Source: Clostridia bacterium
GTDB lineage: Bacteria > Bacillota > Clostridia > Oscillospirales > Acutalibacteraceae
Direction of reading: 5' to 3'
NCBI GenBank assembly: GCA_017407755.1
Contig: JAFQVY010000012.1
Coordinates: 1-34,957, forward strand
Length of the DNA stretch: 34,957 bases
The translations under genes were made by a program, and so were the position numbers. Shown here piece after piece: positions 25,006 to 33,323 of this stretch (within the stretch, counting starts at the first letter, position 1; each line of letters opens with the position of its first letter). The notes beneath the pieces were generated by a model, which saw nothing but the letters and a program-made list of their open reading frames with translations, had not been told where the DNA came from and made no database searches.

Positions 25006-26079
25006 TTATTTCATCGAAAGTGAGTCGTTTAAAAGCATTGTGCTGTACATAAAAAGTACATCGGAATTTGAAAAATCCACATACTGGTCCAAAATACTGC
25101 TATTAATATAGCGCAGGTCTACAAGGGTGATTTCGCTATAAGCCTTTGAAAGCAATGGAGTTATGCTTGAAGCAAAGGAATCGCGAAAAACAACAAGCCT
25201 TTTACCCTCTGCATTTTGAGGATTTTTCACCTTAACCACAGGCTGAGTGCCCGAAAGAAACATTTCGTAGGGGTCTTTGCTCTGTGCCTTGCTCATGTCA
25301 TAAACCGCCTTTGCACCTTCTACTTCAAGGCTATCTATGGTGTCGTTTGTAAGATAGATTATGGTGTCGCTCTTAACCTTTAAAGCAGACTGACCTACAT
25401 ACACACCGTTAAATGGATAACGCAAGGTGTTTTCGGTGTAGGTGTCATTTAGGGTTTGCCCCATACTTTCTGCAAGGTGTTTTGCAACGTCTGTGATTTT
25501 TTCCTGTCGCCAATGTGTGTCGGTTAAATAGTAATCGTCAGCATTAAGGAAATCGGAAATTTCAATATACTCTGCATAAGGCATTTCGGTTTTGAAGTAT
25601 TCCGAAAAAGCCTTGTAGTCAAGAGATAGATAGCCGTTTTGCCTTGCTATAAACATATTTTTGTCGGGAATTATTGTCAGATAAATCTTGTTATCAGCAA
25701 GGTAAGTCTCTTTTATTTTTGTAAAAAGCTCGGTAGCGTGCTGAGTCATTACAGGGTTTTCAGGGTATTGAAGCTTTGAGAGATGACCTTCTGCTACAAA
25801 CAAACCGTTGTTGTCCTTTTGAGAAAAAGCATAAAGGCGGGTATAAGCCTTAAGGCTTCTGAAGGTGTCACGAAGCGGAAAACGGTCAGTGGAATATTTT
25901 TCGAAATCCTGAGAAAATTCGCCGGAGGAAATTGTATCGAAAGTAACCTTCGGAAAGCTTTCAAGTACTCTTCTTTCGCTTTCGGAGTAGTCCGGTGTTT
26001 TTCCGAAAAAGCACCAAAGAGAAAGCGAAAGCACAAACAAGCCGCTTAAGAGGACAGTCAATAGATTTTTAATTTTCAT
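25006..26079 (-). CDS. DHHW family protein, partner of an MBOAT acyltransferase
   Basis: DHHW proteins are AlgJ/AlgX-like, membrane-anchored, outside-facing proteins that are usually encoded next to an MBOAT O-acyltransferase and complete acyl transfer to surface polysaccharides. 357 residues: one N-terminal signal-anchor (LLTVLLSGLFVLSLSLWCFF, about 5-24), ESERRVLESFPKVTFDTISSGEF, DRFPLRDTFRSLKAY, and the catalytic-type YYLTDTHWRQE in the middle; VVFRDSFASSITPLL supplies a serine motif near the end. It starts 9 bp after the MBOAT gene with AGGAGGG. The polymer that is modified is unknown. Confidence 0.9.
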   Translation of the reverse strand: MKIKNLLTVLLSGLFVLSLSLWCFFGKTPDYSESERRVLESFPKVTFDTISSGEFSQDFEKYSTDRFPLRDTFRSLKAYTRLYAFSQKDNNGLFVAEGHLSKLQYPENPVMTQHATELFTKIKETYLADNKIYLTIIPDKNMFIARQNGYLSLDYKAFSEYFKTEMPYAEYIEISDFLNADDYYLTDTHWRQEKITDVAKHLAESMGQTLNDTYTENTLRYPFNGVYVGQSALKVKSDTIIYLTNDTIDSLEVEGAKAVYDMSKAQSKDPYEMFLSGTQPVVKVKNPQNAEGKRLVVFRDSFASSITPLLSKAYSEITLVDLRYINSSILDQYVDFSNSDVLFMYSTMLLNDSLSMK

Positions 26080-26088
26080 AATGCCCTC

Positions 26089-27462
26089 CTAAAATCTGAA
26101 ATACAAAAAGGGATTAAACGAGCCGTCTACAAGATAAGCGGTGCATACTGCCAAAAGAATTAAGAACACCACAGGCTCAAGTACCTTTACGAATTTAGTT
26201 CCTTCAACAAGCCTTTTGGGCAAGGGTGTTGAACCTATAAGGGCAATCAGAAGCACCACGATATAGCTTCTGAAATAATATAAAGTTTCTACGCTTATAA
26301 AAGGTACATTTCCTGCACCAAACATTGAGCCTATATAGCTAAACGCTTCGCTCATTGATGAAGCGTTGAAAATCACAAAGCTTATCAGCACAAAGAAAAT
26401 AAGGTAAATGTGGCTTAACACCTTTGATTTATTGAGGAATTTAAGCAGGAATACTTTCTCGATAACAAGAAGCAGTGCAAAATAAAGTCCCCAGACTATA
26501 AAGTTCCAAGCGGCACCATGCCAAAAGCCTGTAAGAAGCCACACAACAAAAATGTTTAAAAACATTCTTACTTTTCCTACACGGGAACCGCCCATGGGAA
26601 TATAGACGTAGTCTCTGAACCAGGAGCCCAAAGAAATATGCCAGCGACGCCAGAATTCCGTTGCACTTTTGGAAATAAAGGGGTAGTTGAAGTTTTCCAT
26701 AAAGGTAAATCCGAATATTTTGCCAAGGCCGATTGCCATATCGCTATAGCCGGAAAAATCGAAATAAATGTGCAAGGAAAAAGCAATTGCATAAAGCCAG
26801 TAGAAAGCAACGCTTTTATCATCGCTTGCTTTAAAGGTGTCGCAAAGCTCGCCAAGTACATTTGCTATAAGGATTTTCTTGGAAAGTCCAAGGATAAACC
26901 GCCTTACGCCTAAGGAAACCTTCTCAAGGCTGTGGGTACGGTTTGTAAGCTCTTTCTGAATATCGCTGTAGCGCACTATAGGGCCTGCAATAAGCTGAGG
27001 AAAAAGTGCAATATAAGCCGCTAAGTTTATGGGATTTCGCTGGGCTGGCACGTCTTTTCTATATACGTCTATATTATAGCTTAAAATCTGGAAGGTATAA
27101 AAGCTTATACCGATAGGCAGTGTAACCTGCAAAAGAGGTATGGAAAGCCCTGTTACTGCATTGAAGTTACCAATAAAGAAATCAACATATTTAAAATAAA
27201 CCAAAAATCCCAACTCAACTGTAACGGCGAGAATAAGCCATAGCTTTTTTGCCTTTGGCACAAATTCCGTTAACATTCCGAAAACATAGCCAAAGGTAAC
27301 GGTAATCAGCATTAACACAACAAGCCGCGGCTCACCCCAAGCGTAAAAAACAAGACTTGAGATAAGCAAGGTAAGGTTCTTTAGTTTTTTAGGTGTTACT
27401 GCATAAAGAAGCAGAACACAGGGCAAAAAATAATACAAAAAAGGAATACTCGAAAAAAGCAT
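26089..27462 (-). CDS. MBOAT family O-acyltransferase (AlgI/PatA type)
   Basis: MBOAT membrane proteins carry acyl groups, usually acetyl, across the membrane for transfer to alginate, peptidoglycan or other polymers. The 457 residues have about ten hydrophobic segments. Hallmarks: PLLQVTLPIGISFYTFQILSYNIDVYR, LFPQLIAGPIVRYSDIQ, DFSGYSDMAIGLGKIFGF, NFNYPFISKSATEFWRRWHISLGSWFRDYVYIPMGG, and the catalytic histidine in WLLTGFWHGAAWNFIVWG. GGAGG is close to the ATG. It forms a two-gene operon with the DHHW protein. No glycosyltransferase genes accompany the pair, so the acceptor is not indicated. Confidence 0.95.
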   Translation of the reverse strand: MLFSSIPFLYYFLPCVLLLYAVTPKKLKNLTLLISSLVFYAWGEPRLVVLMLITVTFGYVFGMLTEFVPKAKKLWLILAVTVELGFLVYFKYVDFFIGNFNAVTGLSIPLLQVTLPIGISFYTFQILSYNIDVYRKDVPAQRNPINLAAYIALFPQLIAGPIVRYSDIQKELTNRTHSLEKVSLGVRRFILGLSKKILIANVLGELCDTFKASDDKSVAFYWLYAIAFSLHIYFDFSGYSDMAIGLGKIFGFTFMENFNYPFISKSATEFWRRWHISLGSWFRDYVYIPMGGSRVGKVRMFLNIFVVWLLTGFWHGAAWNFIVWGLYFALLLVIEKVFLLKFLNKSKVLSHIYLIFFVLISFVIFNASSMSEAFSYIGSMFGAGNVPFISVETLYYFRSYIVVLLIALIGSTPLPKRLVEGTKFVKVLEPVVFLILLAVCTAYLVDGSFNPFLYFRF

Positions 27463-27485
27463 AATTCCTCCGCCTGATAAAAATT

Positions 27486-27519
27486 AAAGAGGTTAGCCCA
27501 TAATAAGGGCAACCTCTTT
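27486..27519 (-). terminator. Terminator of the ECF operon
   Basis: AAAGAGGTT-GCCC pairs with GGGC-T-AACCTCTTT (one bulge), followed by a T-rich stretch on the minus strand. It separates the lipoprotein gene from the MBOAT gene. Confidence 0.88.
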
Positions 27520-27524
27520 ATTAA

Positions 27525-28106
27525 TTACTCTAATGTGATGCCGTCTTCTGCAGCAATTGCACCGTCATCGGGAGCAATATCCATACCGCCTACTGCACCG
27601 TCATCGCCTGCGGGCTCTTCTTCAAATTCTGTGGGACACATTACGAAAAATACTGTGTTGCCTACTGCTTCGCAAATCAACTCCTCTGCCTCTGTGCAGA
27701 TGTTCCAGCGAAGATTAGCGTTGTCCTTAAGAGTGTTAACGAAAGCGTCAACTTCGCTCTCAGCTACTGTGAAGATGTAACCAACGAAAGGAATTGTACC
27801 AATCATAGGGCCAAACATAACACCCTCTTCAAAGCCTTTGATTTCGTCGTTGAAGCCATTGAGGAAGCCTTCCTCTACAGGCATTGTAGCAGGCATAAAC
27901 TGGATTACTTCGTTTGTGAGTAAAGCGTCAGCGATTTCCTGAGGAGTTTTGTCAGCCATAGTTTTGAAGTCTGCAAGGAGCTTTGTACCTACTGTTGTGG
28001 GAGCAGGGTCTGTCTGAGGCTCTGTAGAACCTGTGTTGCCTGTGGTACAAGCAACAAGAGAAAGCATCATAAGAGATGCGAGGATAAGTGCAATAATCTT
28101 TTTCAT
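27525..28106 (-). CDS. Lipoprotein in the ECF sigma operon, unknown function
   Basis: 193 residues with a lipoprotein signal (MKKIIALILASLMMLSLVAC; Cys20) and a Thr/Pro-rich linker. A globular domain of about 120 residues (TKLLADFKTMADKTPQEIADALL ... FVGYIFTVAESEVDAFVNTLKDNANLRWNICTEAEELICEAV) follows, then an acidic, low-complexity tail with repeated DDGA. No family recognised with confidence. It lies 24 bp after the anti-sigma-like gene with AAAGGAG, so it belongs to the same transcript and may be a target or sensor of that system. Confidence 0.82.
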   Translation of the reverse strand: MKKIIALILASLMMLSLVACTTGNTGSTEPQTDPAPTTVGTKLLADFKTMADKTPQEIADALLTNEVIQFMPATMPVEEGFLNGFNDEIKGFEEGVMFGPMIGTIPFVGYIFTVAESEVDAFVNTLKDNANLRWNICTEAEELICEAVGNTVFFVMCPTEFEEEPAGDDGAVGGMDIAPDDGAIAAEDGITLE

Positions 28107-28130
28107 TTTTGTTTCTCCTTTGATTTTAAA

Positions 28131-28655
28131 TTAATTTATTTCGGCGGTATAGCTACCGTCATCATACTGAGTAAGGATAATTTCCTGTTTGCCAGAAAAG
28201 CTATTAAGCGTCATGGTGCTTTCTGTAAGCTCTGCCTTAGACTCTACTTCCCAAAAGAACGACACGTCGTCTTTGAAAGTTACGCTATTAACTCTTTCGC
28301 CGTTTTCAAGAATAAGTACACCTGACGAAACCGTAACCTTGGTTTTTTCGGTAAGTGTAATCTCAACAAGAATTTTTAAAGTCGGCAGAGCGCGCATATC
28401 AGCTTTACTTTCAGGAGCTAATTCACCAATCAAAACTGTATCCGTGTTAACAAGCTGTCCGTTTAAGAAAATTTCCGAATCGAAGTTACTTCTAAATCCT
28501 ATTCCGAAAATAAGGATAAGACACGCCGCTAAAGAAGCCGCAAGAGGCAAAAGATAAATCTTGCTTTTCTTAGGCTTTGAGCTTAAAACTTTCTCATAAA
28601 GCTCTTGGGGCGCTTCAATATTACTATACGCCTCAAGCTGAGATTTATTAAACAT
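28131..28655 (-). CDS. Putative anti-sigma factor-like membrane protein
   Basis: 174 residues. A short cytoplasmic N-terminus (about 32 residues) is followed by one transmembrane helix (KIYLLPLAASLAACLILIFGIGF, about 32-54) and an outside beta-rich domain of about 115 residues. It overlaps the ECF sigma gene by 8 bp, the usual position of an anti-sigma factor. The canonical zinc-binding H-x3-C-x2-C anti-sigma domain is absent and the inside part is short, so the anti-sigma role is inferred from position and topology only. Confidence 0.7.
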   Translation of the reverse strand: MFNKSQLEAYSNIEAPQELYEKVLSSKPKKSKIYLLPLAASLAACLILIFGIGFRSNFDSEIFLNGQLVNTDTVLIGELAPESKADMRALPTLKILVEITLTEKTKVTVSSGVLILENGERVNSVTFKDDVSFFWEVESKAELTESTMTLNSFSGKQEIILTQYDDGSYTAEIN

Positions 28656-29130
28656 TCTTTTCCTCCTTTAAAATATCACGGGCACGCTTAAGCCGCATTT
28701 TGGCACCTGAAAGTGTAATCCCCAAAACGTCGGCGGTTTCCTGCAAGGATAAGCCTTCGAGGCAGTGAAGGATTACGGTAGACTTGTACTTTTCGGGGAT
28801 ACTTGCAAGCACCTCGAAAAGCTCCTGTCTTGCTTTTGAAGCAGGATTTACAGGCTCAGTTTCACTTTCAGAGTGGAATTTAAGGCGAACCTTACGGCTT
28901 CTCAGCATATCGTGGCACCGATTAACGGTAACTCGCAAAAACCAAGCTTTTTCATGCTCGCTGTCTTTAAAAACAGGATTATGAGACATATATTTAATAA
29001 ATACGTCCTGCACAGCGTCCTGAGCGTCCATATCACTTTGAAGCTCTGAAAGAGCAACACGATAGAGCATATCGGCATAAAGCTTATAGATTTCCTCTAT
29101 ATTCGGTTTTCGGCTTGCGAGGTTGTCCAC
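28648..29130 (-). CDS. ECF-type (sigma-70 family) RNA polymerase sigma factor
   Basis: 160 residues with region 2 (YADMLYRVALSELQSDMDAQDAVQDVFIKYM, about 17-47, and EKAWFLRVTVNRCHDMLRSRK) and region 4 (LASIPEKYKSTVILHCLEGLSLQETADVLGITLSGAKMRLKRARDIL). No region 1.1 or 3, as usual for the ECF group. The start is GTG at 29130, 8 nt after AGGAGG. It heads an operon with an anti-sigma-like membrane protein and a lipoprotein. The promoter could not be assigned; such operons are commonly autoregulated. Confidence 0.94.
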   Translation of the reverse strand: MDNLASRKPNIEEIYKLYADMLYRVALSELQSDMDAQDAVQDVFIKYMSHNPVFKDSEHEKAWFLRVTVNRCHDMLRSRKVRLKFHSESETEPVNPASKARQELFEVLASIPEKYKSTVILHCLEGLSLQETADVLGITLSGAKMRLKRARDILKEEKNV

Positions 29131-29170
29131 TTTAAGCCCTCCTGATATATAAACGAATGAAAAGGCAAAA

Positions 29171-29193
29171 AGGTCACAATTTATTTGTGACCT
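29171..29193 (-). terminator. Terminator of the dockerin gene
   Basis: AGGTCACAA pairs with TTGTGACCT (9 bp perfect, 5-nt loop), with a T run on the minus strand, 10 bp after the dockerin stop codon. Confidence 0.9.
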
Positions 29194-29202
29194 CTTTAGT
29201 TT

Positions 29203-32160
29203 TTATACGGGTATCCAATGACCTATGTTGTGAGGATTCTCAATTTTTGCAATAAATTTCTGAATAGCGGTTGCGTCCTTGATATTTACCTTTGAGTCGG
29301 AGTTAACGTCGGCACTGAGTAAATCTCTTTGAGAAAGGTCGGAAATCTTTGCAACATATTTCTGGATAAGAGTTGCATCTTTTACATTTACCTTGCCGTT
29401 GTTATCTACGTCACCTAACATATACTGAGTGTCATCAGAAGGCGTGCTTGTACCGGGAACGATTATAGGTGTATCGTCCTCGTCTTGTGAGGGGTCAGTA
29501 TTGGCACCCGTAGAGGATTCAGAAGGGTCGGTAGTTGTTGTGGGATTTTCGGGGTCAACAGGCAAGGTGGGATTTATAGGCTCAGAGGGTTCTGTTTCAG
29601 GAGGAATAATAACCTCAACCGCTTCGCCTATAGCAAAATCAATTTCTTTTGTAAGGGTTTTACCGCCGACAGTTTTTACTGTTGCAGAAAGCTTATATGT
29701 GCCAACCTCTGTGGCAGTCCACTTAGCAACGTTTCTTTCTGAGGTAATTTTATTGCCGTCAACTGCAAAGGTGATTTCGTAGTCTTCATCTGTGCCGAAA
29801 ACCTCAGCAGAAAGGGTAAGCTCAGCACCAACACTTTGTGCGCTTGACTTATCGGCACCGAAGTTAAGCTCTAACGGAATTTCTTCTATAACTGTGTCCT
29901 TTAAAAGTGCACCTACACGGGCAAGAGGAACAGTAATATTATCGGCATCTTCCTTTTCGTGAGAGGTAGAAGGCTCATAGGAATATTCTTTATTTGCATT
30001 GTCAAGGCAAGCAGGGTCGTGGGGCAAAGTGTTCATTGCAGATGTGCCGAAGGTAGAAATAAGCATTGCACCGATACCATTTTGCTCAAGGTACTCCCTA
30101 TTGATACCAAGATGCTCCATAGGAATTTTAATTTCATAGATAAAGCCGTCGTCAGCATCGTAGCCTTCGTCAAAGAAATTAACCCAGTTAGCGTTATCGG
30201 AGTAAGAATCGCCGATTTCGCGAGAGGAGCCGTAACCGTTTACGCCAATAATTTCTTTAGAAAGTGTGCCGTAATCCCAGGCTATTTCAAAACCGTTGCG
30301 GTTTAAAACACCGGGGTCATTTGTAGGTCTGCCGATATTAACGGACTCGGTGTAGTTGAAAAAGCCTTCTTCATCAAGAGGAATAATTGCGGCACCGCCG
30401 TTAGTATTAGCAGAATCAAAAGCAATAAAAGTATCGATGTTTGTATCAAATGTAAGACCTGAGCCCCAAACCGAGTCGGATTCTATCCACTTATTTGACT
30501 TAACGTCAAGCTCTCTGGCTTTGCCTGAAGCGTGGCTATCGGGGTCAACGCTTAACACCATAAACATGGGAAGTCCAGGATTCCAGATAGAGCCGTTGGG
30601 CTTTTGGGCTGAGAAAATGCCGTCGCCGCCTAAAACTGAGCTTACGTTTGCCATTTCCCACATAAAGTAAAGGTTTTCGTTATCCCAAGAAGCGTAAAGA
30701 GCGTAATCATCTACTGAACGTTCGTGAATTGCAGAAGGCATATAAACTCTGGGGTCGTCATTGGCAGCACCCTGTGCAATAAGCATAGAGCTGTCCCAAT
30801 CAGCGGGATTGCCGTCAACGGTTATTGAGCTTGAGAATTTACCAAGCTGCATATCGGGGTTAGTTGCATAATTGCCGCCTAAAGCAGAAGTGGTTGAGCC
30901 GTCAGAAGGCGAATAAAAACTTGCTTCTGCAGGCTTAAAGGTTTTATAGTAATTAATTTTTGTTTCGGTAACTGTGCCGTCAGCACCCTCTGCTTTAAGA
31001 GTTAAAGTAATTTCACTGTTGCCGATTTTGCCCTGACCTACTGCTATAGTGGTACGCTCAGTGTATTCAAACTCAGCACCGCCGTCAACAGAGTAACTGC
31101 CCTTAACGGCGTTTTTAAGGTCGATGTCAACATTAAGTGCATCTGAGTTAAACTTTGTACCTGTTGCAACATAAGCAAAGCCGTAGGGCTTTGAGTCGGG
31201 CTTGCCGAAATCAACCCAATGCAAATCCTTGGAAAGCAGTTTGCACTCCCCTACATTAAGAGGCAAGCCGCCTGCTTCGGGATATTGCTCTGAGCCTTCC
31301 AAGTCGCCGTCTGAGCCGTCGTTGAAAATTATGTTTTCGTTTTTATAGGAGATGTCAAAAGTAAGGTAGTAGTAGCCTGTTTTTGAGTCAAAGCTCATTG
31401 CCTGACCGGGCCACTGGTCGTTTTCTTTAGTGCCGTAGGCATAGCAATAAACGTTTTCCCAGTTATACTCTGAATTATCGAAATAAACTATTGAGTCGCC
31501 CACAGGTGAGTCGGTTTTGGTGTAGGTGTAGGTTTTTTCGACTGCATCTTCACCTTCGCCTGCTTTAAGGGTAAGCACGAACTTGTCGCCTATCTTGCCG
31601 TCACTGCCGATTGTAAGCTTTTTGCCGCTTGCAAACTCAACGGCATTTTCTCCGTTTATGGAGTAAGTACCGCTCTCAGCACCTGCAACTGTAAGCTCAA
31701 CTGTAATACTGTCGATAAAATCGCAGGACTCAACTGACGCAAAAACGCTGACGCCCAACGTGTCTAAGCTTGACCATGTAAGGTTCCAGCACTCGTTGCC
31801 ATAGTCATTTTTTCCTGCGGATTTGCCTACAATTCCGATTTGACCGTTTTTAGGGAATTTTAAATTAACGGTCTGGTGAGGATTAGAAACATTTTCTGAG
31901 CCGCCGTCATTGATATTGAATTCTGTAAACGAAGAAGTCGCTTCAAAGGAATAAAGACCGCCACCCTCGTTATTCATCTTTACGCCGGGCCAGCTTGGTG
32001 CACCTGAGCCTGACCACCAGTAAACGTAAATATCATCGTTCCAGTCGGCAGGCTTCTGAAAGAAAAAGTATTCCCCCGCAGCGGCATTTGCAGAAATAGA
32101 AACGCCAAAAGCAGTGAATGCCAATAACAGAACTAATATAAGGCTTAGTAATTTTTTCAT
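29203..32160 (-). CDS. Secreted starch-binding dockerin protein without visible catalytic domain
   Basis: 985 residues from ATG 32160 (AAGGAGG upstream). Signal peptide 1-28, cleavage after ANAAA. CBM26-like starch-binding module at about 30-130 (YVYWWSGSGAPSWPGVKM) and a second at 222-318 (VYCYAYGTKENDQWPGQAM). Each is followed by a short domain with a GTYSINGE / GSYSVDGG pattern (135-215, 340-410). A long domain at 440-750 resembles CBM9/DOMON sugar-binding folds (ITVDGNPADWDSS, ALYASWDNENLYFMWEM). Next are an Ig-like domain (762-845), a Pro/Thr/Glu linker (850-910) and a type I dockerin (915-975) with two calcium loops, DVDNNGKVNVKDAT and DVNSDSKVNIKDAT. It should plug into a cohesin scaffold such as an amylosome and bind starch. 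No glycosidase motif is seen. Confidence 0.9.
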   Translation of the reverse strand: MKKLLSLILVLLLAFTAFGVSISANAAAGEYFFFQKPADWNDDIYVYWWSGSGAPSWPGVKMNNEGGGLYSFEATSSFTEFNINDGGSENVSNPHQTVNLKFPKNGQIGIVGKSAGKNDYGNECWNLTWSSLDTLGVSVFASVESCDFIDSITVELTVAGAESGTYSINGENAVEFASGKKLTIGSDGKIGDKFVLTLKAGEGEDAVEKTYTYTKTDSPVGDSIVYFDNSEYNWENVYCYAYGTKENDQWPGQAMSFDSKTGYYYLTFDISYKNENIIFNDGSDGDLEGSEQYPEAGGLPLNVGECKLLSKDLHWVDFGKPDSKPYGFAYVATGTKFNSDALNVDIDLKNAVKGSYSVDGGAEFEYTERTTIAVGQGKIGNSEITLTLKAEGADGTVTETKINYYKTFKPAEASFYSPSDGSTTSALGGNYATNPDMQLGKFSSSITVDGNPADWDSSMLIAQGAANDDPRVYMPSAIHERSVDDYALYASWDNENLYFMWEMANVSSVLGGDGIFSAQKPNGSIWNPGLPMFMVLSVDPDSHASGKARELDVKSNKWIESDSVWGSGLTFDTNIDTFIAFDSANTNGGAAIIPLDEEGFFNYTESVNIGRPTNDPGVLNRNGFEIAWDYGTLSKEIIGVNGYGSSREIGDSYSDNANWVNFFDEGYDADDGFIYEIKIPMEHLGINREYLEQNGIGAMLISTFGTSAMNTLPHDPACLDNANKEYSYEPSTSHEKEDADNITVPLARVGALLKDTVIEEIPLELNFGADKSSAQSVGAELTLSAEVFGTDEDYEITFAVDGNKITSERNVAKWTATEVGTYKLSATVKTVGGKTLTKEIDFAIGEAVEVIIPPETEPSEPINPTLPVDPENPTTTTDPSESSTGANTDPSQDEDDTPIIVPGTSTPSDDTQYMLGDVDNNGKVNVKDATLIQKYVAKISDLSQRDLLSADVNSDSKVNIKDATAIQKFIAKIENPHNIGHWIPV

Positions 32161-32193
32161 GGTTGTATCCTCCTTAAGAAATTTCACCCTTAT

Positions 32194-32222
32194 ATTATAT
32201 ATCTATTTCCACTTTTTAACAA
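32194..32222 (-). promoter_or_regulatory. Promoter of the dockerin gene
   Basis: TTGTTA (32222-32217), 17 bp, TATAAT (32199-32194). Confidence 0.7.
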
Positions 32223-32299
32223 TACTTTTAACATAACAAAAATAAATTTTGTCTATTTTTACGACAATTTGGCAAAAAACAATAATTTAAAATATCTCG

Positions 32300-32328
32300 T
32301 TGCAACTTTATGCTTAAGTTGATATAAT
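32300..32328 (+). promoter_or_regulatory. Promoter of the pseudouridine synthase gene
   Basis: TTGCAA (32300-32305), 17 bp, TATAAT (32323-32328), 25 bp before the start codon. Confidence 0.85.
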
Positions 32329-32352
32329 CATAAAAGAAATTGAGGTAGTATT

Positions 32353-33306
32353 ATGAGAGAATTAACAGTAAACAAAAATGATGCAGGGCAACGCTTGGAT
32401 AAATTTCTTTCTAAGAAATTTAAAACTATGCCAAAATCCCTTATGTACAAATACATCCGCATTAAGTGCATTAAGCTGAACTCAAAAAAGTGCAAAATCG
32501 ATGATGTGCTTAAAGAAGGCGACGTGCTTACGTTTTACATAAAAGACGAGTTTTTTGAAGCACAGGCTGAAACTTTCGACTTTATGAAAGCTCCAAATAA
32601 GCTTGAGATTATTTATGAGGACGAAAACCTTTTGCTTATTGATAAGCCTCAGGGGCTTTTGGTACACCCCGACAAGGAGTATCACTTTGACTCACTTATT
32701 GCAAGGGTCAAGCATTATCTTTATGAAAAAGGCGAATACAGTCCAAAGGAAGAAAATTCCTTTTCCCCTGCAACCGTTAACCGAATTGACAGAAACACTG
32801 GCGGAATTGTAATTGCCGCAAAAAATCACGAGGCACTTAAAGCTCTTAACCTGCTGATGAAAGAAAGAAAGATTAAAAAATACTACCTTTGTCTTTGTGA
32901 GGGTATTTTTAAGAAAAAGGAAGGCTTAGTAGAAAGCGGACTTAAGAAAAACGAAAGCAAAAACCTTGTAACCAAGGTAAAAATAGGCGAAAAAGACAGC
33001 AAGGAGTCTCTAACCAAGTACAAAGTTATTGACGAAAAAGGCAGCTATTCATTAGTTGAATGTGAGCTTTTGACAGGCAGAACACACCAGATTAGAGTGC
33101 ACATGTCAAGCCTTAAACACCCTTTGGCAGGAGACACAAAATACGGCGGAAAAGCCCTTAAGGCTCACGGTAATATCGGGCAGGCGCTTTGCTCGTACAA
33201 GCTTAAATTCACAGGCACAGAAGGCACCTGTGTAGAGTATCTTGAAAACAAAGAGTTTGAAGTTAATAATATTTGGTTTGCAAAAAACGGACAAATCTCA
33301 ATTTGA
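32353..33306 (+). CDS. RluC/RluD family RNA pseudouridine synthase
   Basis: Members convert uridines to pseudouridine in 23S rRNA. 317 residues: N-terminal S4 RNA-binding domain (NDAGQRLDKFLSKKFKTMPKSLMYKYIRIKCIKLNSKK), then the catalytic domain. That domain has LLIDKPQGLLVHPD, the active-site aspartate in VNRIDRNTGGIVIAAKN, and the C-terminal LLTGRTHQIRVHMSSLKHPLAGDTKYGG. The exact target site (RluC, RluD or a paralogue) cannot be fixed from the sequence. GAGG precedes the ATG by 7 nt. Confidence 0.94.
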   Translation: MRELTVNKNDAGQRLDKFLSKKFKTMPKSLMYKYIRIKCIKLNSKKCKIDDVLKEGDVLTFYIKDEFFEAQAETFDFMKAPNKLEIIYEDENLLLIDKPQGLLVHPDKEYHFDSLIARVKHYLYEKGEYSPKEENSFSPATVNRIDRNTGGIVIAAKNHEALKALNLLMKERKIKKYYLCLCEGIFKKKEGLVESGLKKNESKNLVTKVKIGEKDSKESLTKYKVIDEKGSYSLVECELLTGRTHQIRVHMSSLKHPLAGDTKYGGKALKAHGNIGQALCSYKLKFTGTEGTCVEYLENKEFEVNNIWFAKNGQISI

Positions 33307-33323
33307 TTTGCCCGTTTTGTTTT
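33284..33323. terminator. Bidirectional terminator, pseudouridine synthase / pgeF
   Basis: AAAACGGACAAATC pairs with GATTTGCCCGTTTT (13 of 14 positions), overlapping the 3' end of the pseudouridine synthase gene. A T run is present on both strands. Confidence 0.88.

Noticed and set aside
25006-27462. D-alanylation (dlt) operon
   Set aside because: The MBOAT protein has a DHHW partner rather than DltA, DltC and DltD, so polysaccharide O-acylation is the better reading.
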